DNA of 52,634 bases from SIG578 sp036311245 (GTDB lineage: Bacteria > Bacillota > Clostridia > Oscillospirales > Ruminococcaceae): assembly GCA_036311245.1 (NCBI GenBank), contig JAXJQH010000122.1, positions 1 to 52,634 on the forward strand. Direction: 5' to 3'. This document shows, piece by piece, positions 7,843 through 16,067 of the stretch (the stretch's first letter is position 1; each line of letters opens with the position of its first letter). The position numbers were made by a program, and so were the translations under genes. The notes beneath the pieces were generated by a model. That model saw only the letters and a program-made list of their open reading frames with translations. It made no database searches and was not told the origin of the DNA.

Positions 7843-8394
7843 TTAATTGTTTTGGGAATACTGCTCTCGCAGAAATTCCTCAATCCATTTGATTACCTCA
7901 AAGGTACTGAGCGGTGTGTCCCCAAGCACCTCTCGAAGCTCTCTTGTATCAAGAGTAGCCTCTTTTCCCTGCCACTTATGACAAAATAAAAAGTCGGTGT
8001 CGGGATGACCGTGGATGAGCGTTGTGATGCTTGCACACACATCGCCCAGCGGGGTAAAGTCAATATGATTTTTGTAAAAAGACGCTGAAATGACAGTTCC
8101 GTGACTCTCGGGGTATTCATCTATATGCTTAGAGGAGAGACTGAGCGCTCCGCCCGTCTGCTCCGCCTGCATTTTTAAAAGGGGTATCCCCAAGCCGACA
8201 CTGCGTGTCGTTCGCGTCGTATAAAAAGGGTTTTGCGCGGCTAAAACCGTTTGGGGTTTCATGCCGCAGCCGTTATCCCGAATTGTAACGGTGAGCAGCT
8301 GCTCACCCTCGTCTATCAGGATTTCGGTTAATGTTGCTCCTGCCTTGACTGAGTTTTCAGCGATATCGAGAATATTGAGTGACAATTCTTTCAT
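7843..8394 (-). CDS. GHKL-type ATP-binding protein (histidine-kinase-like ATPase domain)
   Basis: 183 residues. The Bergerat ATP fold is clear: N-box LNILDIAENSVKAGAT, G1 RDNGCGM, and the G2 region YTTRTTRSVGLGIPLLK followed by GTVISASFY. There is no dimerisation/His-phosphotransfer domain and no membrane segment, so it resembles a stand-alone ATPase or serine kinase rather than a full sensor kinase. The ATG overlaps the PHP gene stop (ATGA). Context suggests a signalling partner of the sensory hydrogenase. Confidence 0.82.
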   Translation of the reverse strand: MKELSLNILDIAENSVKAGATLTEILIDEGEQLLTVTIRDNGCGMKPQTVLAAQNPFYTTRTTRSVGLGIPLLKMQAEQTGGALSLSSKHIDEYPESHGTVISASFYKNHIDFTPLGDVCASITTLIHGHPDTDFLFCHKWQGKEATLDTRELREVLGDTPLSTFEVIKWIEEFLREQYSQNN

Positions 8395-9122
8395 TTCGCA
8401 CCTCTCAGGTAGGCAAAAAGCCTTTCTCTGACCTCCTGTGCGCTCTCTGCGCCGTCAGGAAGCTCAATATAATCCGTTTTTTCCTTGATATCCCACAAAT
8501 AGTGCGCATCCGAGCTTACAATAAATCTGTTTTGAGGAAGATGTGTGACCCTTGAAAGGTCATCTCTCAAATCCCCCGAGTGAAGCTCGGCAAAGTTAAA
8601 TCTCGGTGTTTGTGGAAAAGCGCCAAGCACAGCTATAATGCTGTTTGACTGCTTGTCGATATGCGCGGGGTAGCAAACACCAGCGTATTTTTCACACAGA
8701 GCGGGCACCTCTTCAAGCGACAGCGTTGTGGCGTTTATGAGAAGGTTTTCCTCCTCGCCCACTACCTCATCGTTTTCATTTACGATAAGCTGCTCTCCAA
8801 AGATGTCTTTTCTGTTTTTGTAAAAAACGCGCCTTTTTTCAACCTCGCTGTCAAATTCCATCGCCGACTCAAGCGTCGGAAACAGGCAGACTATGTGGAT
8901 ATCCTCCGCCGTTGTAAGCTCCATGCCCGCAACGGGCACAATGCCGTGCCTTTCGCACGCTGAGAAAAAAGCGGGACAGTTTTTGCAGGAATTATGGTCG
9001 GTAAGCGCCATTATATCAAGAGAGTTGAGCTCTCCCATCCCCGCAATGCTATCGGGGGTAGACTCTCTATCCCCGCAAGGGGAAAGGCAGGAGTGAATGT
9101 GCAGATCGTAATAGTACTTCAT
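8391..9122 (-). CDS. PHP-domain metal-dependent phosphoesterase
   Basis: 243 residues. PHP signature metal ligands are visible: YDLHIHSCLSPCGD at the N-terminus, ALTDHNSCKNC, GMELTTAEDIHIVCLF, CYPAHIDKQ, and SSDAHYLWDI near the end. The fold hydrolyses phosphoesters, but the substrate is unknown. It overlaps both neighbours by 4 nt (DRTGG upstream, ATPase downstream), so it is tightly coupled to the signalling part of the hydrogenase operon. Confidence 0.85.
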   Translation of the reverse strand: MKYYYDLHIHSCLSPCGDRESTPDSIAGMGELNSLDIMALTDHNSCKNCPAFFSACERHGIVPVAGMELTTAEDIHIVCLFPTLESAMEFDSEVEKRRVFYKNRKDIFGEQLIVNENDEVVGEEENLLINATTLSLEEVPALCEKYAGVCYPAHIDKQSNSIIAVLGAFPQTPRFNFAELHSGDLRDDLSRVTHLPQNRFIVSSDAHYLWDIKEKTDYIELPDGAESAQEVRERLFAYLRGAK

Positions 9123-9445
9123 AACACATTTCCAAGCAAAAGAGCGAGTTCATAAGCGCTTTTTTCCGACGAAAGAATATTTATACCCTTGTTTTTCGCA
9201 GCCGCCTCTGCGTCCTCATCGAGCATTACCGACTCAGCGAGAATAACGCAGGATACATCAGAAAGCGATGCGACCGCGATAACATTGATATTTGACATTA
9301 TGGTGACCCAGACATTGCCGCTTTGAGCCTTGCCCATCACCCAGCTAAGCAGGTCTCCGCAGTAGACGCCCTCTATTTCCCTATCCCCATCGGGCAGGAT
9401 AAGGGGTTTAAGCTCTGTTTTTTCACACAGACCCTTTACCGTCAT
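9119..9445 (-). CDS. DRTGG-domain protein (second copy)
   Basis: 108 residues from ATG 9445 (MTVKGLCEKTELKPL). A longer frame from 9532 would run through the end of the upstream hydrogenase gene, so the internal start is chosen; the overlap with that gene is 23 nt. The core GVYCGDLLSWVMGKAQSGNV and TIMSNINVIAVASLSDVSCV matches the DRTGG fold, a small ligand-binding domain also found with CBS and kinase domains. It is paralogous to 11158-11511. Its function here is unknown. Confidence 0.75.
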   Translation of the reverse strand: MTVKGLCEKTELKPLILPDGDREIEGVYCGDLLSWVMGKAQSGNVWVTIMSNINVIAVASLSDVSCVILAESVMLDEDAEAAAKNKGINILSSEKSAYELALLLGNVL

Positions 9446-10715
9446 CTGTTTCACCGACCTTGTTTTTATTTCTGTATTGTAAAATAGGACATTCTTCGAT
9501 TTTGGCGCAGTTTTTAACCACATCCACAGCAAACGCGCGGCAATTTGGAGCGCCGCAGCTTCCGCAGTCTATCCCAGGCAGCTGCTCTTTGAGCTTTCCT
9601 ATTTCCGCCATCATTCTTATAGACTCCGCCATATTATCGCTGAGCTTTGAGATGGGCTGGTAGGCGGGGAGATTTTCAAACAGAAATTTCTCGTCCACGC
9701 TATCCTTTTTATCCTCGGGCAGAAAATTTTGCGAAACGGGCAGATACCTCTTAAGTCCTCTGAGTCTTGCCTTGGCAATGAACGGGTTTTGCACCGTCAT
9801 AACCCCGCCGACGCAGCCGCCGGTGCAGGCATTGAGCTCAACAAACTCAAGGTCGGGAATACTTTCGTGCTCTATCTGGTCAAGAACACGGATAACATTG
9901 TCAATACCATCAGCCGCGAGGTAGCTCTCATTAAAGATAGCCGTTGCCTCGCCGCCGCTTGTTGCCCAGCCTATTCCTATTACCCCTGAGCTACTGAGAG
10001 GCGGAAGGTTACAAGAATTTTTCATAGCTCCAAGCAGCGAAAAGTAAATATCGCTGATGGACACCACCACATCGACCTCGCTTTTGTAATCAGCAAACCC
10101 GTTATTAACATAGCTTGCCTTTGCGGGGCAGGGTGAAATAAAAAACACACCTATATCAGAAGCTTTAAGCTCACTATGCTCCCGAAGCGCCTTTTCTCTT
10201 GCAAGGCGCGCCGCAACCTCCATAGGAGGGAGCATATGTATGATGTTTTCCGAAAGGGTTGGAAATCTCAGACCGATAAGCCTTAAAACAACGGGGCAAG
10301 CCGAGCTTATGGCGGGTTTTTTTACATTGTTTTCCTTAAGGTAATTCCTTGTATAGGCAGAAACAAGCTCTGCCGCCGCAGAAACCTCAAAAACATCATC
10401 AAACCCGAGCTTTAAAAGCCCGTCCAGCACATAGTCAACATCATCAAGATTCTCAAACTGCCCATAAAGCGTTGGAGCAGGCAGCGCAATATTATATTTA
10501 AACCGCTCCATTTCGGAAAGACTTGCACATTTTGCCTTTTTTGCCTTATTGGGGCAAACGCGGATACACTCACCGCAGTCGATACATCTGTCCTGATTTA
10601 TAACGGCGTGATTATCCCTGATTCTGATTGCCTCTGTCGGACAGCGGCGCAAGCAGGTTGTGCAGCCGTTACACTTACTCACATCGAGATAAACCGAATG
10701 TTTATACGTGTTCAT
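9423..10715 (-). CDS. Sensory-type (group C-like) [FeFe] hydrogenase domain protein
   Basis: 430 residues. Two N-terminal 4Fe-4S ferredoxin motifs (CNGCTTCLRRC, CIDCGECIRVC) precede an H-cluster domain: L1 SSACPVV (137-143), L2 SPCPAK (C196), L3 LNACTGGCVGG (C297, C301). A C-terminal 4Fe-4S domain follows, CGSCGAPNC ... C409, like those of CODH-type proteins. The residue before the L1 Cys is Ala (A139) where catalytic enzymes have the proton-relay Cys, a change reported for sensory HydS enzymes. The four presumed cluster ligands remain. The role is probably an H2 or redox sensor for the operon. There is no PAS domain as in some HydS. Confidence 0.85.
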   Translation of the reverse strand: MNTYKHSVYLDVSKCNGCTTCLRRCPTEAIRIRDNHAVINQDRCIDCGECIRVCPNKAKKAKCASLSEMERFKYNIALPAPTLYGQFENLDDVDYVLDGLLKLGFDDVFEVSAAAELVSAYTRNYLKENNVKKPAISSACPVVLRLIGLRFPTLSENIIHMLPPMEVAARLAREKALREHSELKASDIGVFFISPCPAKASYVNNGFADYKSEVDVVVSISDIYFSLLGAMKNSCNLPPLSSSGVIGIGWATSGGEATAIFNESYLAADGIDNVIRVLDQIEHESIPDLEFVELNACTGGCVGGVMTVQNPFIAKARLRGLKRYLPVSQNFLPEDKKDSVDEKFLFENLPAYQPISKLSDNMAESIRMMAEIGKLKEQLPGIDCGSCGAPNCRAFAVDVVKNCAKIEECPILQYRNKNKVGETDDGKGSV

Positions 10716-10739
10716 AAAACTATACCTGCCGAAAATTAA

Positions 10740-11165
10740 TTATTTAATATCGACCCTCATTGTTATGTCGGTACCTTTTCCGACCTCGGATTTTATCTCC
10801 ATAAAGTCGGAGTATCGCTTCATATTGGGCAGACCCATTCCCGCGCCAAATCCAAGCGAACGGACATTGTCGGTTGCAGTAGAGTAACCCTCCTGCATCG
10901 CCTTTTCAATATCCTTTATGCCCGGACCGTGGTCAACAAGCCTTATGGTAACGCTCTCCTCACTGACGGAAACGATAGCCTCGCCGCCGCCCGCGTGAAT
11001 GACCATATTTATCTCGCCCTCATACATAGCAATGGAAACGCGGCGAATTATCTCGGGCGAAAGCCCCAGCTGCCGCAGATTTTTCTTAACACTGACTGAT
11101 GCCTGACCTGCCGATGTAAAGTCAGACCCATCTACCGAAAACTTAAATGTTAAAAGCTCAGCCAT
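10740..11165 (-). CDS. Anti-sigma/RsbW-like ATP-binding protein
   Basis: 141 residues from ATG 11165, which overlaps the DRTGG stop (ATGGCTGA). The longer frame from 11264 runs backwards through that gene and is rejected. The ATPase motifs are N-box VSIAMYEGEINMVIHAGG, G1 VDHGPGIKD and G2 GFGAGMGLPNMKRYSD, as in SpoIIAB/RsbW-type kinases. These bind ATP and often hold or phosphorylate partners. It sits directly before the sensory hydrogenase, a pairing that suggests signal output. Confidence 0.83.
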   Translation of the reverse strand: MAELLTFKFSVDGSDFTSAGQASVSVKKNLRQLGLSPEIIRRVSIAMYEGEINMVIHAGGGEAIVSVSEESVTIRLVDHGPGIKDIEKAMQEGYSTATDNVRSLGFGAGMGLPNMKRYSDFMEIKSEVGKGTDITMRVDIK

Positions 11166-11511
11166 TTTTAGCTGTTGCTCCAAGTCCGCTGCTGTATAGA
11201 ATACCGCAGGCCTCATACATTCTTCTCTCGGTCGCCATAAGAACAATTCCGCTCTCACGGGCAAGAGAAATCATTTCGGGGGTGGGCTGCTTACTGCGGA
11301 CAAACACTATGCAAACCATATCCATCATCTCGGCTGTGCGAACAACCTGAGAGTTGACAAGACCGGTAAGCAGCACCGCCTGGTCCTTGACATAAGCGAG
11401 CACATCGCTCATCATATCACTTCCGCAGGCAGAGTAAACGTGTTTTCCTAAGTGCTCCTCATTGCAGATAACATCGGCATTCAATAGGTCTTTAATAGTA
11501 CTGATTTTCAT
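11158..11511 (-). CDS. DRTGG-domain protein (first copy)
   Basis: 117 residues. The pattern MKISTIKDLLNADVICNEEH, then a conserved GSDMMSDVLAYVKDQAVLLTG and TAEMMDMVCIVFVRSKQPTP, matches DRTGG-domain proteins of clostridial hydrogenase operons. No enzyme motif is seen. It forms a module with the ATPase that overlaps its 3' end. The operon holds a second DRTGG/ATPase pair (9119-9445 and 7843-8394). Confidence 0.78.
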   Translation of the reverse strand: MKISTIKDLLNADVICNEEHLGKHVYSACGSDMMSDVLAYVKDQAVLLTGLVNSQVVRTAEMMDMVCIVFVRSKQPTPEMISLARESGIVLMATERRMYEACGILYSSGLGATAKNG

Positions 11512-11542
11512 ACAGATACTGTCCTTTTCTTAAAATACAAAA

Positions 11543-12040
11543 TCAGTCGTTGTATTTTGCGAGAATGTCGTCAACATCGTCAGCAGTCAGTCTTCCGTAA
11601 ACCTCATCGTTAACGGTGAGAACGGGAGCAAGACCGCAAGCGCCGATGCAGCGGCAAGCCTCAAGAGAAAACTTAGCGTCAGCAGTGCATTCGCCGCCTG
11701 CGATGCCGAGCTTCTCGGAAAGTTTATCAAAAATATCGCCCGCACCCTTAACATAGCAGGCAGTTCCGAGGCATACCGAAATCCTATACTTACCCTTGGG
11801 GTTAAGAGCGAACTGTGCATAGAAAGTTGCAACTCCGTAAACCTCTTCGAGCGGAATGTTCAGACCCTCAGCTATCATCTCTTGAACTTCGATAGGCAGG
11901 TAGCCATAAATATCCTGTGCTTTTTGCATAACAGGCATAAGGCAACCTCTTTGGTCCTTTAGTTCACAGATGATTTGCTTAAGCTGTGCTTCCTGCTCAG
12001 CAGTTCCCGAAAAAGGAACCTTACAAATCGTGTTTGCCAT
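11543..12040 (-). CDS. hydC: NuoE-like 2Fe-2S subunit HydC of the NAD-linked hydrogenase
   Basis: 165 residues. Complex I 24-kDa fold: helical N-terminus (IICELKDQRGCLMPVMQKAQ), PLEEVYGVATFYAQF, and the four cluster cysteines in ISVCLGTACYVKGAG and EACRCIGACGLAPVL. It passes electrons to HydB. It is the first gene of the ten-gene operon, so the catalytic subunits bracket the signalling genes. TGGAGGTATGAATA precedes the ATG. Confidence 0.93.
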   Translation of the reverse strand: MANTICKVPFSGTAEQEAQLKQIICELKDQRGCLMPVMQKAQDIYGYLPIEVQEMIAEGLNIPLEEVYGVATFYAQFALNPKGKYRISVCLGTACYVKGAGDIFDKLSEKLGIAGGECTADAKFSLEACRCIGACGLAPVLTVNDEVYGRLTADDVDDILAKYND

Positions 12041-12085
12041 TATTCATACCTCCATAGTTGTAACTGGACATAACGTCACAGATAC

Positions 12086-12091
12086 ATTATA
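12086..12091 (-). promoter_or_regulatory. Extended -10 promoter of the hydrogenase operon
   Basis: On the minus strand TGTTATAAT (extended -10, TATAAT at 12086-12091) lies about 45 nt upstream of hydC. The -35 region is only AT-rich, so an activator may be needed. Confidence 0.65.
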
Positions 12092-12197
12092 ACAGATAGT
12101 TTTGAAAAAATAAATATCTAAAAAGTGGTTTTTTGATATTTTTTTCACATTTTACAGAAAATTTTCCGAATTTTTTTCTTTTAAAGCTCTCGGCAAC

Positions 12198-12228
12198 AAA
12201 AATTCCCCTCACAAAGAGGGGAATTTTT
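12198..12228. terminator. Terminator after the ABC/DUF4340 operon
   Basis: A 13-bp perfect stem, AAAAATTCCCCTC / GAGGGGAATTTTT, with loop ACAAA, 15 nt downstream of the DUF4340 stop on the minus strand. Confidence 0.85.
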
Positions 12229-12243
12229 GTGATTTTTTCGTCT

Positions 12244-13740
12244 TTAATAATCGCTGGGGACATCTCTTCCGGCCACAAATTCATTAAGGCCGAAAATAAG
12301 TGTGTCGACATACTTGGAGCGAACAAGCGCAAGGTCGCTGTCATTTAAACGAATAAGATACTTTCTCGTTTCGACCTTTACATATTCGAGGACATCCACC
12401 TTTTCGCGCTCGCGATAGGTGTATGTTATCTTAAGGTCGGCATCTCCCTTGTACTGTCCTGGCTTTACCGATTCCTCACAATACGCCAGCATAACCAGCT
12501 GATAGAGGTCGCGGTACTCGGCTGTGGACAGCTTTTTGCCATTAAGGCGCACAACAAGGTCGTCATCCTCGCCGCTGCTTTCAAAGACATACTTTTTACC
12601 CTCTGTTTCAAAGGCGAGGGTGTCTATCTCATCAATAACAACATTAACGACAATGGAACTCATATATGTGACAAGATCCTCTTTGAAAAAGCTAAAATCC
12701 GCCGCATCGACAATAAATATCGGCTCTCTCTGGTTGGAAACTGCATAGTAGCACTCCTTTTCGTCTACAGTTACAGTATTGCCGAGCTTTATAATAAGGT
12801 CTCCCTTTGTCGACTCGACTTTAATGGTAACATAGGGGTCGGAAAGACCGCACTGACTAAGCTGCGCAGCAGTGGGATTTAGGCTGTATATATCCTTAGC
12901 ATAAACACCGTAATAAGCATTCTGCAAGCCAAGATAGCTATCATTCGAGGTGTCAACCTTCATAGGAGAGGTGAAAATATATTGAGCAGGAGACAGCTTA
13001 CCTGTGGTATCTTCCCCATTTTCAACCGCCTCAGTGTAGGTAACATACTCGGGGTTTTGCTCAATAATGATAGGATTTTCAAGCCCTTTTCCGACAAAGC
13101 TGAGCTTTTTGACTGTGGGGTACTGCTTATTTCCATCTTCATCGGTAGTTACAGTATCTGTAAGCGAGAGATCGAGATATGCCGAGCTTTTAAGCTCAAA
13201 GGGCTGTACCCAATAGTATTCGACCATATAAACCTTGTCATTTTGTTTTAAATAAACATAGGAGTAACCCGAGGAGTTTGTGCTGCCCATCTGGAAAGAG
13301 AGCTTTTCTCCTGTGCTGTAAGTTACAGTGGCGGATATGCCCTCATCGGTAATACCGTAAACCGAAAGGTCCTCAGGGTTTTCCGCTATTTCCTTGGTTG
13401 CCGCAAATTCAATACAGCTTTCCATAAGGGTATCAAGCGCTTTGGAGTTAAGAGGAAATTTTTCCGCCCCTTTAAGCGCCCAGGTTTCCTCTTTTACATA
13501 GTTCAGAGTGAATCCACCCGTAGCATTCTGCACGGTTATATCGCGAACCTGCTCCTTTTCAAAATCAAATACCTTAAGATATCCGTAAAAATCAGTTTCA
13601 ACGCTGGCAGTTTCGGACGATGACCCTAAGGAGTTTCCCTTTTCGCTCTGCTCAGGCAGGTTTAAAACCACAACCAGCGCCGCGACAAGAACAAGCAGCG
13701 CCGCTGCCGCAGCAATAATAACCCTTATTCGTTTACTCAT
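12244..13740 (-). CDS. DUF4340 domain protein, membrane-anchored
   Basis: 498 residues from ATG 13740 (MSKRIRVIIAAAAALLVLVA). The site CAGGAGG lies just upstream, and the ATG overlaps the upstream stop. One N-terminal membrane segment is followed by a large extracytoplasmic part with two similar DUF4340-like halves (GFTLNYVKEETWALKGAEKF ... LSVYGITDEG; LSQCGLSDPYVTIKVES). In many bacteria this family is encoded beside Gld-type ABC exporters, as here. The molecular role is unknown. Confidence 0.85.
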   Translation of the reverse strand: MSKRIRVIIAAAAALLVLVAALVVVLNLPEQSEKGNSLGSSSETASVETDFYGYLKVFDFEKEQVRDITVQNATGGFTLNYVKEETWALKGAEKFPLNSKALDTLMESCIEFAATKEIAENPEDLSVYGITDEGISATVTYSTGEKLSFQMGSTNSSGYSYVYLKQNDKVYMVEYYWVQPFELKSSAYLDLSLTDTVTTDEDGNKQYPTVKKLSFVGKGLENPIIIEQNPEYVTYTEAVENGEDTTGKLSPAQYIFTSPMKVDTSNDSYLGLQNAYYGVYAKDIYSLNPTAAQLSQCGLSDPYVTIKVESTKGDLIIKLGNTVTVDEKECYYAVSNQREPIFIVDAADFSFFKEDLVTYMSSIVVNVVIDEIDTLAFETEGKKYVFESSGEDDDLVVRLNGKKLSTAEYRDLYQLVMLAYCEESVKPGQYKGDADLKITYTYREREKVDVLEYVKVETRKYLIRLNDSDLALVRSKYVDTLIFGLNEFVAGRDVPSDY

Positions 13741-15344
13741 AAGAACCTCCTGCGGATATATACCACGATGCAAAGTATAAGCAGCAGAACGGGAACAACA
13801 ACAGTTGCAATAATTCCGATAGTATTTGCCATATTATAGGTTATGCCCAGAGCAGCTGCGGTAAGGCTCTTTGAGGGAATAGCCAGGGTGTTGCCTCTGC
13901 CGAGAGTTGAATCAACGGCAGCAATGGTAATATCGGGGTTTGCGGAATATGCCTTTTCAAACTGCTCATCCTCAAAAAATCCAAGCGAGTTTACATAAAG
14001 CAGGTTGGATTCCAAAACATCCAAATCCTGACTGTACCTTGAATAGGTGGTGCGGGCCATTGCAACATAAGGATATGCCTCGCCATCTCCCTTATCAAAG
14101 CCGTTTTCGGTAGCCTTTCCTACCTTAGAGGTTTCGGTGTGCTGAAGGATTATGCTGTTTTCCATATAAGTGTCAAGAACCTTGGCAATAGTGGTAGGTC
14201 TGCCGTAGTATCCGTATGCAGAAACCTCTGACATGGCGAAGCCAAGGGTCAGCTCAGCGTCAATAAAATCAAGATGGTTGAGAGCGGGGTTGCTTGCATA
14301 TGCAATAGACTCATCGCTCTCGTAAACAACGCCCTCAGAAACAACGATACCCCAGTCATGAAGGAAAGCCTCGACATTGGGGAGAACGGGCTGGGTGTAA
14401 TCGGCAATATACATAACATTCTTGCCGTATTTTCCGCCGTTGTAAAGGAATTCATCAAGCTTTTTAAGGTCCCCTTCAGAATAATCCTTTGTGGGAGCAG
14501 CTATAACAAGCAGGTTGCTGTTATAATCGAGCTCCTTGAGGATACTTTGAGAATTAACAGCGTAGCCGTTATTTTCAAGAAGATTGGTAAGCTTTTCGGG
14601 CATCTGCTCACCGTGACCTGTAATAACGGTGGCAACGGGGTCGTCAGACGCGGTTACAACCATAATAGCGGTTGAAAGAGCATACTCAGCAGTCAGGCTA
14701 TAGTTGACTTCACTGTTGCCATTCTCACTGGTTGAACCGCTTGTAGACTCATCCTGCTGGGTGTAAATAAAGTCACTCGTCGACAGCTGGCGGTAACGCT
14801 CGCCGCAAACAACAAGAGCATCGCCTAACGCAAGCTCAATGTTATCATAATCGGCGGCAAAGCCTGGGTTCTTGTCAATATCCACATATGATATCTTGAG
14901 ATGGGGGGTATACATCTTGTATTTCTCAGCAAGGGTAATAACCTTGTAATAGTATTCGTCAGAAACCAAATCTGTCTTCTCACCGATGAAAATAATTTCT
15001 ATCTCATATTTCTCAAGGGTTTTAAGATAGTCAATAGACTGCTCCGACAGCTCATAATACTGCTTGTCGGTGGTGTCGATACTGGCGGTAGGGATTCTTG
15101 CCGCAACAAGCTCTATAACGATATTGCAGATTATGACCGCCGCAATAACAATGGCAGTGAAAACGACCGAAAGCGAGCCGTACTTTAAGCGTTTTTTAAG
15201 CTCGGCGCCTGTAAGCCCCGTCTTTTTACTCACGCGCTCTTTTTTGAATTTTTCTTCTTTTTTATTGGAAGAAGAAACATTTTCGGTAGCTTCTGTATTA
15301 TTAGCTTCATCGAGAATTTCGGTTTTTTTCTTAAACAAACTCAT
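13737..15344 (-). CDS. Gld-type ABC transporter auxiliary protein (GldG-like)
   Basis: 535 residues. It starts with a charged, Lys/Glu-rich cytoplasmic stretch and has a membrane helix near residues 55-75 (VVFTAIVIAAVIICNIVIEL). An extracytoplasmic ABC_transp_aux domain follows (YYELSEQSIDYLKTLEKYEI ... VVTASDDPVATVITGHGEQ ... LVIAAPTKDYSEGDLKKLDE). A C-terminal helix precedes IRRRFL. In Bacteroidetes GldG acts with GldA/GldF in gliding. Here the set is a general exporter of unknown cargo. It is the third gene of a four-gene operon. Confidence 0.85.
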   Translation of the reverse strand: MSLFKKKTEILDEANNTEATENVSSSNKKEEKFKKERVSKKTGLTGAELKKRLKYGSLSVVFTAIVIAAVIICNIVIELVAARIPTASIDTTDKQYYELSEQSIDYLKTLEKYEIEIIFIGEKTDLVSDEYYYKVITLAEKYKMYTPHLKISYVDIDKNPGFAADYDNIELALGDALVVCGERYRQLSTSDFIYTQQDESTSGSTSENGNSEVNYSLTAEYALSTAIMVVTASDDPVATVITGHGEQMPEKLTNLLENNGYAVNSQSILKELDYNSNLLVIAAPTKDYSEGDLKKLDEFLYNGGKYGKNVMYIADYTQPVLPNVEAFLHDWGIVVSEGVVYESDESIAYASNPALNHLDFIDAELTLGFAMSEVSAYGYYGRPTTIAKVLDTYMENSIILQHTETSKVGKATENGFDKGDGEAYPYVAMARTTYSRYSQDLDVLESNLLYVNSLGFFEDEQFEKAYSANPDITIAAVDSTLGRGNTLAIPSKSLTAAALGITYNMANTIGIIATVVVPVLLLILCIVVYIRRRFL

Positions 15345-15362
15345 TATTTCTTCCTCCTTTCA

Positions 15363-16067
15363 TTAGCTCCAGCGGCGTTTTTCCATTACCCGCGTTGTAA
15401 GGAACAGGCAGATAACTGTAAAGCTTAAAAAATACAATACATTTGAAAGCGACACTATTCCCGCAACAAAGGAATTATATCTCGACTGGAAAGAAATCGA
15501 ATAGAGCAGGCTTGAGATAAACGCAGATGGAATAAGGTTTGTAAACGCATCAAACATCAGCAGGAAAAACATAACTGCATAGCTGACGATAGCTGCAACA
15601 AGCTGATTTTCGGTGATTGAGGAAATAAACAGACCTACCGCAATCAGCGCCGCACCCATAAGCAGCAGTCCTAAATAGTTGCCGAGAATGTAGCCCCATG
15701 TAGGTTGGGCAATAAACGCAAGCACTACCGAATAAACAAGCGTTACCGAAATACCGATAATATAAAGAAGCAGCGCCGCAAAGAACTTTGCAAGAACTAT
15801 TCCCGCAAGGGAAACCGGCGCTGTAAGCAGCGCTTGGTCGGTTTTCTGGCGGCGTTCCTCACTAAGTAGCCTCATAGTAAGAATAGGCATCGCCGAAAGC
15901 ACGACAAGGGTAAAGCCGCTGAAAACAAAGGTCATATCAACAGTGTCGCTGTAAAGGGTGCCGAACCAGAAATAAATTCCGCTGAAAAGGTTGATGATAA
16001 TAAGAATTACATATCCGAGCGGAGTGGTGAAAAAGCTTTTGAATTCTCTTTTGAAAATAGCTGACAT
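15363..16067 (-). CDS. ABC-2 type transporter permease (GldF-like)
   Basis: 234 residues with about six membrane helices, for example PLGYVILIIINLFSGIYFWF and QLVAAIVSYAVMFFLLMFDA. The cytoplasmic signature MRLLSEERRQKTDQALLTAP is typical of ABC-2/GldF permeases. Its start shares one base with the stop of the ATPase gene, so the two are coupled. It provides the channel for the exporter. Confidence 0.9.
   Translation of the reverse strand: MSAIFKREFKSFFTTPLGYVILIIINLFSGIYFWFGTLYSDTVDMTFVFSGFTLVVLSAMPILTMRLLSEERRQKTDQALLTAPVSLAGIVLAKFFAALLLYIIGISVTLVYSVVLAFIAQPTWGYILGNYLGLLLMGAALIAVGLFISSITENQLVAAIVSYAVMFFLLMFDAFTNLIPSAFISSLLYSISFQSRYNSFVAGIVSLSNVLYFLSFTVICLFLTTRVMEKRRWS

Noticed and set aside
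9446..9532. Longer N-terminus for the second DRTGG protein
   Set aside because: It would be read through the C-terminal codons of the sensory hydrogenase in another frame and has no ribosome site.
13741..13773. Upstream start for the DUF4340 protein
   Set aside because: It lacks a ribosome site, whereas AGGAGGT stands just before ATG 13740.
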